From Mycobacterium sp. AT1 (GTDB lineage: Bacteria; Actinomycetota; Actinomycetes; Mycobacteriales; Mycobacteriaceae), in contig NZ_MVOC01000005.1 in assembly GCF_002043095.1 (NCBI RefSeq), positions 1 through 64,000 of the forward strand: a stretch of 64,000 bases of DNA, read 5' to 3'. Below the pieces are notes generated by a model, which ran no database searches, had not been told where the DNA came from, and was given only the letters and a program-made list of their open reading frames with translations. Below are positions 32,635-41,140 of this stretch, piece by piece. A program made the translations under genes and the position numbers. Positions within the stretch are counted from its first letter, which is position 1. Each line of letters starts with the position of its first letter.

Positions 32635-34286
32635 GAGTCGGTCCTCAGCAGGAGTGCACCGCTTGGGGTCAGGCCGCCGGTGCTCACCACGGCGACCTTG
32701 GCGTCGGCGACCTGGCGCTCACCTGCCTCGCCCCGCAACTGGCTGACCGCCTCGTAGATGAGGCCCATGCCGTGAGTCCGACCGTGGGAGAGCTGGCCGC
32801 CGTGGGTGTTCAGCGGGATGACGCCGTCTCGGGCTATGTTGTGGCCACCGTCCAAGAAGTCCTTGGCCTCGCCGATGCCGCAGAAGCCCAGTGCCTCCAG
32901 CCAGGACAGGCAGTTGAAGGTGAACCCGTCGTACAGCTGCGCGACGTCGACGTCGTCGGCTCTCATCGAGGTCCTAGTCCACAGATGCGCTGCCTGCCCG
33001 AGAACTTGGGGCTCGTGGGTCATCGTCGACTGATCCCAGTCGGTGCGCTCGACGATCTGGGTGCCCACCGCCTCGAAGAACACGGGCCTCCTCGGCATGT
33101 CGCGGGCGGCGTCGACTGCGGAGACGATCACGGCCACGGCACCGTCGCAGGGCACGTCGCAGTCGTATAGGCCGAACGGCGTCGTGATCAGCCGGGCGCC
33201 TAGATAGTCGTCCATCGTCATCGGATCCCGATAGATGGCCGTCGGGTTCAGCGTGGCGTTGGCACGCTGGTTCAGAGCGATCCAGCCCAGCGTCTCGCGC
33301 GTGGTCCCATAGCGGTGAAAGTGCCTCTGCGCGTTCATGGCCAACGTGTGCGCGGCGGAGGTGGCGCCGAAGGGCACCTGCCAGCTGGTGGTGCGCGCAC
33401 CACCCGGCGGAGACGCCTTGCCCTCCTTCATCAACTGTCCGTAGGTGGCCTCCCACAGGGTGCGGAAGCACAGCACATGGCGGGCCATTCCGGTGGCGAC
33501 CGCCATCATGGCCGCGATCACCGAACCTCCGGGGCCGAAGGTGTCCATGCCGCCGTTGATCCACGTGGGTTTGAGGCCCAGGGCGCCCTCGAGCGCGCTC
33601 ACTCCACCTTCTCCCATGCCTGCGACGTCCAGTCCCGGATAGGTCGACATTCCGTCGACGTCGTCGAAGGTCAGGCCCGCGTCGGCGACCGCCGCCTCGC
33701 ACGCCTCGATGGTCAGTGCAAGCGGTGGCACCATCAGGCGGCGGCCCAGCCGCGAGGCGCCGATCCCGGTGATGGCCGAGTGGTCCTCGAACTTGGCCGT
33801 CGTCCGCATCGCGCGCACGTGGCGGGGAAAGTCGCGGGGCTCGATCTCGTCGACCGGCTGCGGCACGGGGGCGTCGTCAGAGGAGGGCCGGAACAACGGC
33901 AGCCACACGTCGCCGAGTTGCCGGAACACCACCTCGAGGGGTTGGCCGAGTACGAGATCAGCTGGCATGCAGTCGACGATGTTGGTGGTCAACCGGACCC
34001 GGGGATCCTCGGCGATGGCGACCTGCGCGACGACGTAGGGCGGCGGCAACTCGGGGAAACCGAAGCGATGGTTGACGGTGAACGCCGAGAGACTGGCTCG
34101 CCCCGACACGGTCCGGATGCCCAGATCCCGACTACGGCAGTACCGGCAGATCGGGGCCGGTGGGTGGATGAGCGCCCGACAGGCTTGGCACTCCTGCAGA
34201 CGCAGCCGACCGTCGGCGCCTGCGGTCCAGAAGTACTCGTTGGCGAGGGTGACTTGCGGCAGCGGGCGACCCGGTTCGTCGGGCAC
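32631..34286 (-). CDS. DUF35-thiolase-like fusion protein
   Basis: A 551-aa fusion. Residues 1-150 are a DUF35 module: zinc ribbon Cys33, Cys36, Cys47, Cys50, then an OB fold. From about residue 165 to the end is a thiolase/Ltp fold. The thiolase nucleophile segment reads NGGMDTFGPGGSVIAAM and has no Cys; the His region reads NTHGGQLSHGRTHGMG. This rules out normal thiolysis and fits retro-aldol cleavage of a beta-hydroxyacyl-CoA, as by Ltp2 with the ChsH2 DUF35 domain. GTG 34286 is one base after the ferredoxin stop. Confidence 0.85.
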   Translation of the reverse strand: MPDEPGRPLPQVTLANEYFWTAGADGRLRLQECQACRALIHPPAPICRYCRSRDLGIRTVSGRASLSAFTVNHRFGFPELPPPYVVAQVAIAEDPRVRLTTNIVDCMPADLVLGQPLEVVFRQLGDVWLPLFRPSSDDAPVPQPVDEIEPRDFPRHVRAMRTTAKFEDHSAITGIGASRLGRRLMVPPLALTIEACEAAVADAGLTFDDVDGMSTYPGLDVAGMGEGGVSALEGALGLKPTWINGGMDTFGPGGSVIAAMMAVATGMARHVLCFRTLWEATYGQLMKEGKASPPGGARTTSWQVPFGATSAAHTLAMNAQRHFHRYGTTRETLGWIALNQRANATLNPTAIYRDPMTMDDYLGARLITTPFGLYDCDVPCDGAVAVIVSAVDAARDMPRRPVFFEAVGTQIVERTDWDQSTMTHEPQVLGQAAHLWTRTSMRADDVDVAQLYDGFTFNCLSWLEALGFCGIGEAKDFLDGGHNIARDGVIPLNTHGGQLSHGRTHGMGLIYEAVSQLRGEAGERQVADAKVAVVSTGGLTPSGALLLRTDS

Positions 34287-34287
34287 G

Positions 34288-34506
34288 TCAGATCGCCGTC
34301 CTCTCCTGGTGGGTGTCCATCTCGGTGATCGCGTGCACGGGGCAGTCCAGCACGGCCCGCCTGACCGCGTCGCGGTCGGTCTCCGGCACCGAGCCGTTCC
34401 CGATCAGGGACGCATAGCCCCAATCGTCGAGCGAGAAGTACTGCGGCGCATGCCGTGCGCAGGTGCCGAAGCCGTCGCACACCGTCCGGTCCATGCGGAT
34501 CTTCAT
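34288..34506 (-). CDS. 3Fe-4S ferredoxin
   Basis: A 72-aa ferredoxin with Cys10, Cys16 and Cys55 as likely [3Fe-4S] ligands; the variable position of CxxXxxC is Phe13, and the extra Cys20 of the other ferredoxin is Ala. The gene begins right at the NuoF-like stop. A dedicated flavoprotein-ferredoxin chain is likely, serving an oxygenase elsewhere, since the P450 at the operon end is decayed. Confidence 0.88.
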   Translation of the reverse strand: MKIRMDRTVCDGFGTCARHAPQYFSLDDWGYASLIGNGSVPETDRDAVRRAVLDCPVHAITEMDTHQERTAI

Positions 34507-35784
34507 CTAGAGCGCCTCCACTTCGTAGGGCCGTCGTGCGGTGAACGCGCCCGCCCGACAGGAGTCGCATTCCCCGTTCAGGTGTCTCGCGACGACGTGC
34601 GGGAAGTGTTGCAGCACAGTCGCCGCCACGTTCGTGGCTGCGTCGAGCGTCGCGCAAGCACCCCGTCCCCGCAGGACCACCGACCACCGCTCAAGGCGCA
34701 CGAGGTCCTCGGGCGTGGCCCGACCGTCGCGCAGTGCGGTGGTCACCGCCGACATCGCCGCGGTGCCGTTGAAACACGACCCGCACTGCCCGGCGTTCTC
34801 GCGGTCGAAGTAGGCCATCACCGACGCCGCGACGGCGACGGGACAGTCGTCGATGAGGATGGCGATGGCTCCGCAACCTAGCCCGCCACCCAATCGGCGC
34901 ATCGACTCGTGGTCGAGCGTGGCGTCGAGGACGTCGGTGTTGAGCAAGCCGGTGAAGTAGCCGCCCATCAGTACGCCGACGACGCTGTCAGGCGAGACAT
35001 CATGGTGGACAAGCACTTCGGATAACGCCACGCCGTACGGGAGCTCGTAGAGCGCCGGTGGCCGACCCGCCCCGCTGACAGTCGCCAGGAAGGTGCCGGG
35101 GGAGGCCGACGTGCCGACCGCGCGATAGGCGTCCGCGCCGTGCCGCAGCAGAAACGGCAAGTTGGCCAGCGTCTCCACGTTGCAGACCAGGGTCGGGTGT
35201 CCCCCCACTCCTTGCTCGAACGGGCGCGGCGGCTTGTCGGTCGGTTTGGCCGGGCCGCCGTCGACCGCGCGTACCGCGGCCGTCTCCTCGCCGGACACGT
35301 ACCCTGCGTCGACCACCACGACGTCGACCGGGACGTCGACGCGAGCGGTCTGAAGGGCGTCTCGGAGCGCGCGGGCGGAGGCGGCGTCGGAGAGATAGAG
35401 ATGGGCCCGCTCGGCGGAGACGATGCGGGCGGCCAGCCGCACGCCGTCCAGCACCAGGTGGGGCCGATGGCGCATCAGCCATCTGTCCTTGACGGAAGCC
35501 GGTTCTCCCTCTTCGCCGTTGGCAAGGACCACGGTGGGACGACCGGTGCGGCCGGCGTCGCGAACGGTCCGCAACTTGACGGCCAGCGGGAATGCGGCGC
35601 CACCGCGACCGAGCAGTCCGGACCGGTCGATCTCCTCGAGCAGGGCATCGGGGTCGTCGAGTCGCTGATAGCCCCCGGTGTCGTCGTACTCCCCGAGATC
35701 CTCACGGTCGGCTGTGGTGCGCAGCAGCCGGGGAGCGGTGCCCGGCCAGGACGTCACGGTCAGTTCTGGCGCAGCTGCCGTCAT
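34507..35784 (-). CDS. NuoF-like NADH:ferredoxin oxidoreductase (FMN/SLBB)
   Basis: A 425-aa homologue of the 51-kDa NADH-binding subunit of complex I. It has GRGGAAFP (residues 59-66, FMN/NADH), ANGEEGEPA and GEETA. The iron-sulphur motif ExCGxCxPC is altered: its first Cys is Ala (ENAGQCGSC; Cys334 and Cys337), the fourth ligand is probably Cys377, and an extra CxxC (Cys406, Cys409) lies near the C-terminus. With the ferredoxin gene one base away, it most likely reduces ferredoxin with NADH. First gene of the minus operon to 30153. Confidence 0.85.
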   Translation of the reverse strand: MTAAAPELTVTSWPGTAPRLLRTTADREDLGEYDDTGGYQRLDDPDALLEEIDRSGLLGRGGAAFPLAVKLRTVRDAGRTGRPTVVLANGEEGEPASVKDRWLMRHRPHLVLDGVRLAARIVSAERAHLYLSDAASARALRDALQTARVDVPVDVVVVDAGYVSGEETAAVRAVDGGPAKPTDKPPRPFEQGVGGHPTLVCNVETLANLPFLLRHGADAYRAVGTSASPGTFLATVSGAGRPPALYELPYGVALSEVLVHHDVSPDSVVGVLMGGYFTGLLNTDVLDATLDHESMRRLGGGLGCGAIAILIDDCPVAVAASVMAYFDRENAGQCGSCFNGTAAMSAVTTALRDGRATPEDLVRLERWSVVLRGRGACATLDAATNVAATVLQHFPHVVARHLNGECDSCRAGAFTARRPYEVEAL

Positions 35785-35823
35785 CGGTGACCCTTCGTCG
35801 TCGGCGCGGATAGGGTGGCGGGC

Positions 35824-36306
35824 GTGAGGACTGCGGTGGTGCGGGTCGACGTGGATCCGACGGCACGGCTGGAGCCCGCCCGGTTACGCGAGGCCATGGT
35901 GTCCCTGTGCGCCGCAGCGGCCGCCGCCGGGGCCGCAGTCGTCGACGTGGACCTCGCGGCACTGCCGCCCAGCCGTCGCCAGGTCGAAATCCTGATCACC
36001 GGCGTCGACGTCGATCAGCTGAAGATGACGGCACTTCGATTGTGCGACGACTCCTTTGGCTTGCTTGGGGCGGTGCCCACGGTGAGTGTGCTCACCTACG
36101 TCAGCCGGGGTACCGACGACGACGCGCATGGTGTGCTCGAAGGGTTGGGGTTGCGCGGTGAGATCGACCGCCGCCCCGACCCCCGCGGTTGGGACGTCGT
36201 GACGGTGACGCTGCCCAAGGCCGCCGTGGCGCGGGTGCCGGAGAGTCGGGTGCAGACGGCGTTGGAGGCTTCGCTGAACTGCGAGGTCCACATCGTCACC
36301 CGGTGA
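35824..36306 (+). CDS. Hypothetical protein (160 aa)
   Basis: I do not recognise this family. The 160-aa product is Ala/Val-rich with alternating beta strands and helices (TAVVRVDVDPTARLEPARLR, VEILITGVDVDQLKMTALRL, WDVVTVTLPKAAVARVP), suggesting a compact two-repeat alpha/beta fold. No signal peptide, membrane segment or metal motif is seen. GTG 35824 is preferred over GTG 35815 for spacing to AGGG. It is divergent from the NuoF-like gene by 39 bp and convergent with the hydrolase. Confidence 0.65.
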   Translation: MRTAVVRVDVDPTARLEPARLREAMVSLCAAAAAAGAAVVDVDLAALPPSRRQVEILITGVDVDQLKMTALRLCDDSFGLLGAVPTVSVLTYVSRGTDDDAHGVLEGLGLRGEIDRRPDPRGWDVVTVTLPKAAVARVPESRVQTALEASLNCEVHIVTR

Positions 36307-36315
36307 GCGCACCGC

Positions 36316-37188
36316 CTACCTGCCGAGGAATTCGAGGATTGCGGGCGCGGCCTGCACCCACGTGTCGAACAGGCAGAAGTCCGTGCCGCCGCTGGCGGCG
36401 AACTTTTCGCCCGCACGCTCCCAGGCATCCTCCGGCCACGGCGGATCGACGAGATGCGAGCCCTTGATCAGACAGCTGACCTCCAGCGACGTCCGCTTGG
36501 GATGATCCCAGTCGTTTTCGCCGCCCCGGATGATCAACGTGGGCACCGAGATGTCGTCGAACAAGCCGTCCTCGACGCCGGGAATGGTCTGCCCCGGCTT
36601 GGGAACGAAGGCGTTCAGCCAACGCAGCATCACCTTGAGGAAGGCGTCAGCGTCCAGATCGCGAATCCGCTTCTCGTTGACTGGATTTGCCGCAATTCGA
36701 TCCTGCCACTCGCCGATCGCCAGCAGCCCGTCGATGCCGGAACCTCGGACGGCCAGGATGCTCGGCACCACGTAATGCCCCCCGAGCACGAACGAGCCGT
36801 AGACGCCGCCGACGATGTTCCAGACCACCAGCTTGGTCACCAGTTCGGGGTACAGGATCGTGGTCAGTATCGAATCGCGGGCGCCACCCGATCCGCCCGC
36901 GATTATGCACGGACCGAGGCCGAGTCCGGTGACCAGCCGCATCAACGTCTCGGCGCGCATGTGAGATTCGCTGTAGCCGTAGAACTGTACGTCCGACGCG
37001 CCGCAGTTGGGCCTGTCCCACAGCAACACCCGATACCCACCGGCGACCAGCGCATCGGCCAGCGGCCTCAGTCCGGGGATGTCCTTGCCGAACCGGCCAC
37101 CCGGTGTCAACGCGATGACCTCGCCGGAATCGCCAAGCACCTCGTAGACGACGTTACCGCCGTTGATCTCCATTCGTTCTACCGTCAC
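36316..37188 (-). CDS. Alpha/beta hydrolase
   Basis: A 290-aa alpha/beta hydrolase with LTPGGRFG in place of HGxP, DRPNCGASD, the nucleophile elbow GGSGGAR (Ser in GxSxG), and KGSHLVDPP with the probable catalytic His. It resembles C-C bond or ester hydrolases of aromatic pathways. GTG 37188 gives MTVERMEINGG; ATG 37173 is an in-frame alternative. Last gene of the amidohydrolase operon. Confidence 0.85.
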   Translation of the reverse strand: MTVERMEINGGNVVYEVLGDSGEVIALTPGGRFGKDIPGLRPLADALVAGGYRVLLWDRPNCGASDVQFYGYSESHMRAETLMRLVTGLGLGPCIIAGGSGGARDSILTTILYPELVTKLVVWNIVGGVYGSFVLGGHYVVPSILAVRGSGIDGLLAIGEWQDRIAANPVNEKRIRDLDADAFLKVMLRWLNAFVPKPGQTIPGVEDGLFDDISVPTLIIRGGENDWDHPKRTSLEVSCLIKGSHLVDPPWPEDAWERAGEKFAASGGTDFCLFDTWVQAAPAILEFLGR

Positions 37189-37204
37189 GTTCCGGTCCGG
37201 TTCC

Positions 37205-37597
37205 TCACGCCTGCACCAGGACGTCGTCGCCGACGACCCGCACGGGATAGGTGCGAATACTCCACTCCGGTTTGACCGCGGTGGTCCCGGTGGCGAGCTC
37301 GAAACCCCATTGATGCCAGGGGCAGTAGATGTACTCCTGATCGCGGACCATGACCGCGTCGCCGGGCGCAGTCTGGTCCACGACGGTGCGTCCGCGGGTG
37401 CGTCCCGAGCACAGCGGGCCGCCCTCGTGCGGGCAGTAGTTGGCGATGGCGTAGAAGGTGCCGTTGACGTTGTAGACGCCAACGCCGTGCCTGCCGATCG
37501 GGACCAATTTGTGTGTGCCAGGGGGGATGTCGCCCACGGTTGCCACGACGTGCTCGCGGCCCTGCGCCAGCCGGGGCGGTTCGACTTCCTCGGTCAC
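37205..37597 (-). CDS. Rieske-type [2Fe-2S] ferredoxin
   Basis: A 130-aa Rieske ferredoxin: Cys55 and His57 (CPHEGGP), Cys92 and His95 (CPWHQWGFE). It would pass electrons to a Rieske oxygenase such as the one encoded at 18242. The loop between the two binding motifs is longer than usual. GTG 37597. It sits between the amidohydrolases and the alpha/beta hydrolase. Confidence 0.9.
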   Translation of the reverse strand: MTEEVEPPRLAQGREHVVATVGDIPPGTHKLVPIGRHGVGVYNVNGTFYAIANYCPHEGGPLCSGRTRGRTVVDQTAPGDAVMVRDQEYIYCPWHQWGFELATGTTAVKPEWSIRTYPVRVVGDDVLVQA

Positions 37598-37637
37598 TAG
37601 AGTGGACTCCCCGGTGGCTTCGCTCCTGCCCGCCGCA

Positions 37638-38780
37638 TCAGAACACCCTGACCTGGCCCTCGAGGGCCGGAACGGTCTCTGGCAGGTGATAAGTCTGAAT
37701 TCCGTTGCGGAACATCACCTGTTCACGGACATGCTCGGGCAGGTGCTTGACCAACCAGCGAGGGTCGTCGAAGGTCCAGTGCGGGTAGTCCGACGAGTAG
37801 AGCAAGATCTTCTCGCATTCCATCCATTCGAACGCCCGGCCCAACTCGGTCTTGTCCTCCGGATAGTCAAGCGGTTGGGTGGTGAACTTGATGTGGTCCT
37901 TGACGATCTCCGACGGCTTGCGTGTGATCTGCATCCACTGCTTGCGCCGCTGGTAAATGGCGTCCATCCGCCACATCAGCGGCAAGATCCACGTGAAGGC
38001 GTGCTCCACGAACACGATTCGCAGGGTCGGGAACCGTTCGAAGGTCCCGTCGAACACCAGGCTCATCACCTGATTCGCCGCCAGCAGCGAGTAGGTGACC
38101 ATGAAGTCGTGGTTGTAGCTGGGCAGCCCGACCGGGGGGAAGGGCAACTCCTCGAAGTGCCCCCGGGACAGATGGCAGCTCACCGTGATGTCGTGCTTGG
38201 TCGCCGCCGCCCACAGTGGGTCGTACTTGGGGTTGCCCCACGACGGACGCGGCTCGGCCTTGATGAGCACCTGCGCCATGTAGTCGTGTCCGGCCCACTT
38301 CTCGATCTCCCGGGCAGCCGCTTCTGGCTCCTCGACGTTGGCGCAGATCGAGCCACGCCACCGTTCATGCCAGTTGTTGCGACCGTCCAACCAGTGGTTG
38401 GCCTGCCAGTCGTTCAGCGCCGAGCACATGGCCGTATTGGCTCCGGGCACGCGGGCGGAGTAGGACGCCGGCTCCAGGATGGCGATGTCGGCGCCGGCCT
38501 CCATGATGAGCTGGCGGAACGCCAGATCCGGACTGCTGCCGGGGAATTCGCCGTCGGGCGGGAAGCTGTCGACCCGCATGGCGTAGGCGTGCGCGTAATC
38601 GGGCGCGTCGTAGTAGATCTGGTCACCCACCGGGTGCGTGCCGAAGTAGTCGCCGCGCCACGGTTCTGGGATGTACTCGGCGAGCTCTCCACGGCGTGGC
38701 GTGGGGTGGACGTCGGAGTCGACGCACCTGACGGCGACGCGCTCGGTCGCCGCCACCCGGGGATTCGCTGTCACTGTCAC
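37638..38780 (-). CDS. Amidohydrolase 2-family metal-dependent hydrolase (active-site-complete)
   Basis: A 380-aa amidohydrolase_2 TIM-barrel protein related to ACMSD/gamma-resorcylate decarboxylase-type enzymes. The metal ligands look complete: D23-x-H25 (DSDVHP), a central His (SCHLSRGH), VEHAF, and Asp in SSDYPHWTFDDP. It may decarboxylate or hydrate an intermediate. GTG 38780 follows GAGGAGG; GTG 38774 is also in frame. Its upstream neighbour is a degenerate paralogue. Confidence 0.88.
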   Translation of the reverse strand: MTVTANPRVAATERVAVRCVDSDVHPTPRRGELAEYIPEPWRGDYFGTHPVGDQIYYDAPDYAHAYAMRVDSFPPDGEFPGSSPDLAFRQLIMEAGADIAILEPASYSARVPGANTAMCSALNDWQANHWLDGRNNWHERWRGSICANVEEPEAAAREIEKWAGHDYMAQVLIKAEPRPSWGNPKYDPLWAAATKHDITVSCHLSRGHFEELPFPPVGLPSYNHDFMVTYSLLAANQVMSLVFDGTFERFPTLRIVFVEHAFTWILPLMWRMDAIYQRRKQWMQITRKPSEIVKDHIKFTTQPLDYPEDKTELGRAFEWMECEKILLYSSDYPHWTFDDPRWLVKHLPEHVREQVMFRNGIQTYHLPETVPALEGQVRVF

Positions 38781-38794
38781 GAGGCCTCCTCTGG

Positions 38795-39895
38795 CTACGT
38801 TGCGACCACGGTGGCTGGGACGTCGACGCCGTACAGCTCGGCGGCGTTGCGCCAACACAACTTGTCGCGCTGTTCGGCGGTGTAGCTGGTGGGCACCACG
38901 AGTTCGTTGCACTGCCAGTGCGGGTAACTCGAGCCGAACATCACCATGTCGTCCTTTCCGGTGAAGCTCGCCCATTCGCCGGCGAACGGCACGTCGCCGG
39001 GTCCGTCGAGGTCGCCCTGCACGAAGTAGACGTGGTCGGGCAGATAGTCGCTCGGCATTTTCGGAGCCCACGGCGTCTGCTCCAAATGTGGGCGGCCGAA
39101 GCAGTCCATTCGCCACGTGAACGGGGTCAGCAGATCGGCCGCGCCGTCCGCCCAGACGAACTTCAACGCGGGCAGTCGCTCGAACACACCCTCGGCGATC
39201 ATGTTCATCAGGTGGTACAGATAGTTCAGGGCCATGAAGCCGGCGTACTGCTCGTAGGTCTGGGTGTTGCCCGACGGGGTGGGTGCCGCCGCGACGCCCG
39301 TACCCACCTCGACGTGTACTGCCACGGGAAGGTTCGCCGCCACCGCGGCATCCCACAGTGGCCAGAACTGGGGCTTGCCGTAGAGCTCGCGGGACTGCAG
39401 CGGAATGCCGATCTGCACGACGCGCGTATGGTCGCGGTACTTCTCGATTTCTCGGACGGCACCGGTGACGTCGTCGGGGTTGACGCGGATGGTGCCACGG
39501 AAGCGGTCGCCGAACTCCCCGTCGAGCCACCTGGTCACCATCATGTCGTTGTGTGCCGAGGCGATCGCCGTGCCGAGGTGGCGGTCGGGCATGATGCCGC
39601 GAGTCATCGGATGCAGGATCGCGACGTCGACGCCGCGTCGCTCGAACAGCTCGTGCGCCACCAGTGCCGGGTCGGACCCGGGGTACTGACCGTCCGGTCC
39701 GACGCTGCCCGCGACGTACTCGCCGCCGGGTGCGCCGTACCAATCCATCTCGTAGTCGGGAAAGCCGCGGCTTCGGAACGGCTCGCGCATGAAGGTGTGC
39801 CGCAGGTCGGCGTTCGACTGACAGAAGATGTGCACGCTGGCGTCGATGACCGGTGTGTTCCACACCGTGCCCGCCCCGTCACGCAGTTCTCTCAC
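38795..39895 (-). CDS. Amidohydrolase 2-family protein with lost metal ligands
   Basis: A 366-aa paralogue of the next gene (shared TWRMD, YPHWQ and REIEKY segments). Three metal-ligand positions have changed: the DxH motif is S20-V-H22 (IDASVHIF), the VEHAF motif is WADGAAD, and SSDYPHW is GSSYPHW with Ser for Asp. It is probably a non-catalytic partner of the complete paralogue. GTG 39895 follows AGGACGGAAA. First gene of a four-gene operon, with a variant operator 74 nt upstream. Confidence 0.86.
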   Translation of the reverse strand: MRELRDGAGTVWNTPVIDASVHIFCQSNADLRHTFMREPFRSRGFPDYEMDWYGAPGGEYVAGSVGPDGQYPGSDPALVAHELFERRGVDVAILHPMTRGIMPDRHLGTAIASAHNDMMVTRWLDGEFGDRFRGTIRVNPDDVTGAVREIEKYRDHTRVVQIGIPLQSRELYGKPQFWPLWDAAVAANLPVAVHVEVGTGVAAAPTPSGNTQTYEQYAGFMALNYLYHLMNMIAEGVFERLPALKFVWADGAADLLTPFTWRMDCFGRPHLEQTPWAPKMPSDYLPDHVYFVQGDLDGPGDVPFAGEWASFTGKDDMVMFGSSYPHWQCNELVVPTSYTAEQRDKLCWRNAAELYGVDVPATVVAT

Positions 39896-39969
39896 GTCGT
39901 TTCCGTCCTATCGCGCGGATGTACCGCTGCTCCTGCCGAACCCAGTGTAGATCCTTGTTCTTCTATGGC

Positions 39970-39984
39970 AAGAACTATGTTCTC
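39970..39984. promoter_or_regulatory. GAGAAT-N3-ATTCTC operator, site 8 (variant)
   Basis: AAGAACTATGTTCTC keeps the symmetry with C/G in place of T/A at the inner arm position and one outer mismatch. It lies 74 nt upstream of the amidohydrolase operon. Confidence 0.5.
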
Positions 39985-40093
39985 ACCGGCTCGTCGGGCA
40001 AGTAGGCGCAGGTTGCACCGTCGTGCAGATCGTCGGGCGACCAGCTGTGCCGAAAGTTCGCCTTAGTAATTGGAGAACGGATACCTCATCAAT

Positions 40094-40108
40094 GAGAATG
40101 CTATTCTC
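40094..40108. promoter_or_regulatory. GAGAAT-N3-ATTCTC operator, site 9 (perfect arms)
   Basis: GAGAATGCTATTCTC lies 33 nt upstream of the short-ACAD ATG. TATTCT within it fits a -10 for the plus-strand unit. Confidence 0.73.
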
Positions 40109-40141
40109 GCATTCGGCGATCATCAGAGTGGAGGCGGCGGC

Positions 40142-41140
40142 ATGCTATTGGAATTGGACGCTGATCAACGTCTGTGGCAGGAGACAGTCCGCGATGCGGT
40201 TGGCAAGCAATGTCCAGCCTCCCTGGTGCGTGAGGTGGCCGAGGCAGGTGCCGACGCCGCACCGCTGTGGAAGACCTACGTCGGGGCTGGCTGGACCGAA
40301 CTGACCGACCCCGAGAACGCCGTTGAATTGGCCATCCTGCTCGAAGAACTCGGCAGGGCGACCGACCCGACCCCCTTTCTGGCGACGCTGACGCAATTCG
40401 CGCCGCTGGTCGGCGACCGCTTCGATCCGCAGCGTGCCGGGGCGGCACTCATCGAAGGCATCACCGCCCACCGCGACGCCGACGGGTGGATCTTGAACGG
40501 GACATGCCGCTACGTCCTCGACGCAGACCGGGCCGAGCGGTTCGCGGTGGTGACCGCAGCCGGGGTGTTCCTCATCGATGCCGACGACCCCGCCGTCGTG
40601 GCCCGCCGCGCCGACGTCTTCGACCCGGTGCTGCACGTCGGCGAGGTCAGCCTGGTGGGCCTACACGCAGTCGACGGCGACCGACTCGTGGTCGACGCGC
40701 AACGCGCTCACCACGTCGCGCTGGCGGGGATGGCGATCACCATGGTCGGAGCCTGTCAACGCGTGCTCGACTTGGCGCTGGACCACGTCAAGAATCGCCA
40801 GCAGTTCGGCGTACCGATCGGGTCCTTTCAGGCGGTGCAGCACAAGGCCGCCGACATGCACGTCGCCATCGAGCGCGCCCGCGCCCTGTCGTACTTTGCG
40901 GCGCTGACCATCGCCGCCGACGATCCGCGCCGGCGGCTGGCTGCAGCGATGGCCAAGGCGTCGGCGGGGGAGTGCCAGGCGCTGGTCTTCCGCCACGGTT
41001 TGCAGCTGTTCGGGGCCATGGGATTCACCTGGGAGAACGATCTTCAGTTCGCGCTCAAGCGCGCCAAGGCCGGCGAGCACATGCTGGGTGGCGCGGCCAT
41101 GCACCGCGCCGTCATCGCCGCGGAATACGGAACCTGCTGA
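40142..41140 (+). CDS. Acyl-CoA dehydrogenase, short/divergent subunit
   Basis: A 332-aa ACAD with a divergent N-terminal half lacking the EPGxGSD motif, and a clear C-terminal domain (NRQQFGVPIGSFQAVQHKAA, LQLFGAMGFTWENDLQ). It matches the FAD-poor partner of heteromeric ACADs. ATG 40142 follows GGAGG. Its stop overlaps the long-subunit ATG (TGATG), so the two are translated together. Confidence 0.88.
   Translation: MLLELDADQRLWQETVRDAVGKQCPASLVREVAEAGADAAPLWKTYVGAGWTELTDPENAVELAILLEELGRATDPTPFLATLTQFAPLVGDRFDPQRAGAALIEGITAHRDADGWILNGTCRYVLDADRAERFAVVTAAGVFLIDADDPAVVARRADVFDPVLHVGEVSLVGLHAVDGDRLVVDAQRAHHVALAGMAITMVGACQRVLDLALDHVKNRQQFGVPIGSFQAVQHKAADMHVAIERARALSYFAALTIAADDPRRRLAAAMAKASAGECQALVFRHGLQLFGAMGFTWENDLQFALKRAKAGEHMLGGAAMHRAVIAAEYGTC

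Noticed and set aside
37638..39863. A single 741-aa open frame covering both amidohydrolase regions
   Set aside because: The last 380 residues are the true amidohydrolase; the upstream part is a wrong-frame reading of the other amidohydrolase, and GTG 38780 has a good ribosome site.
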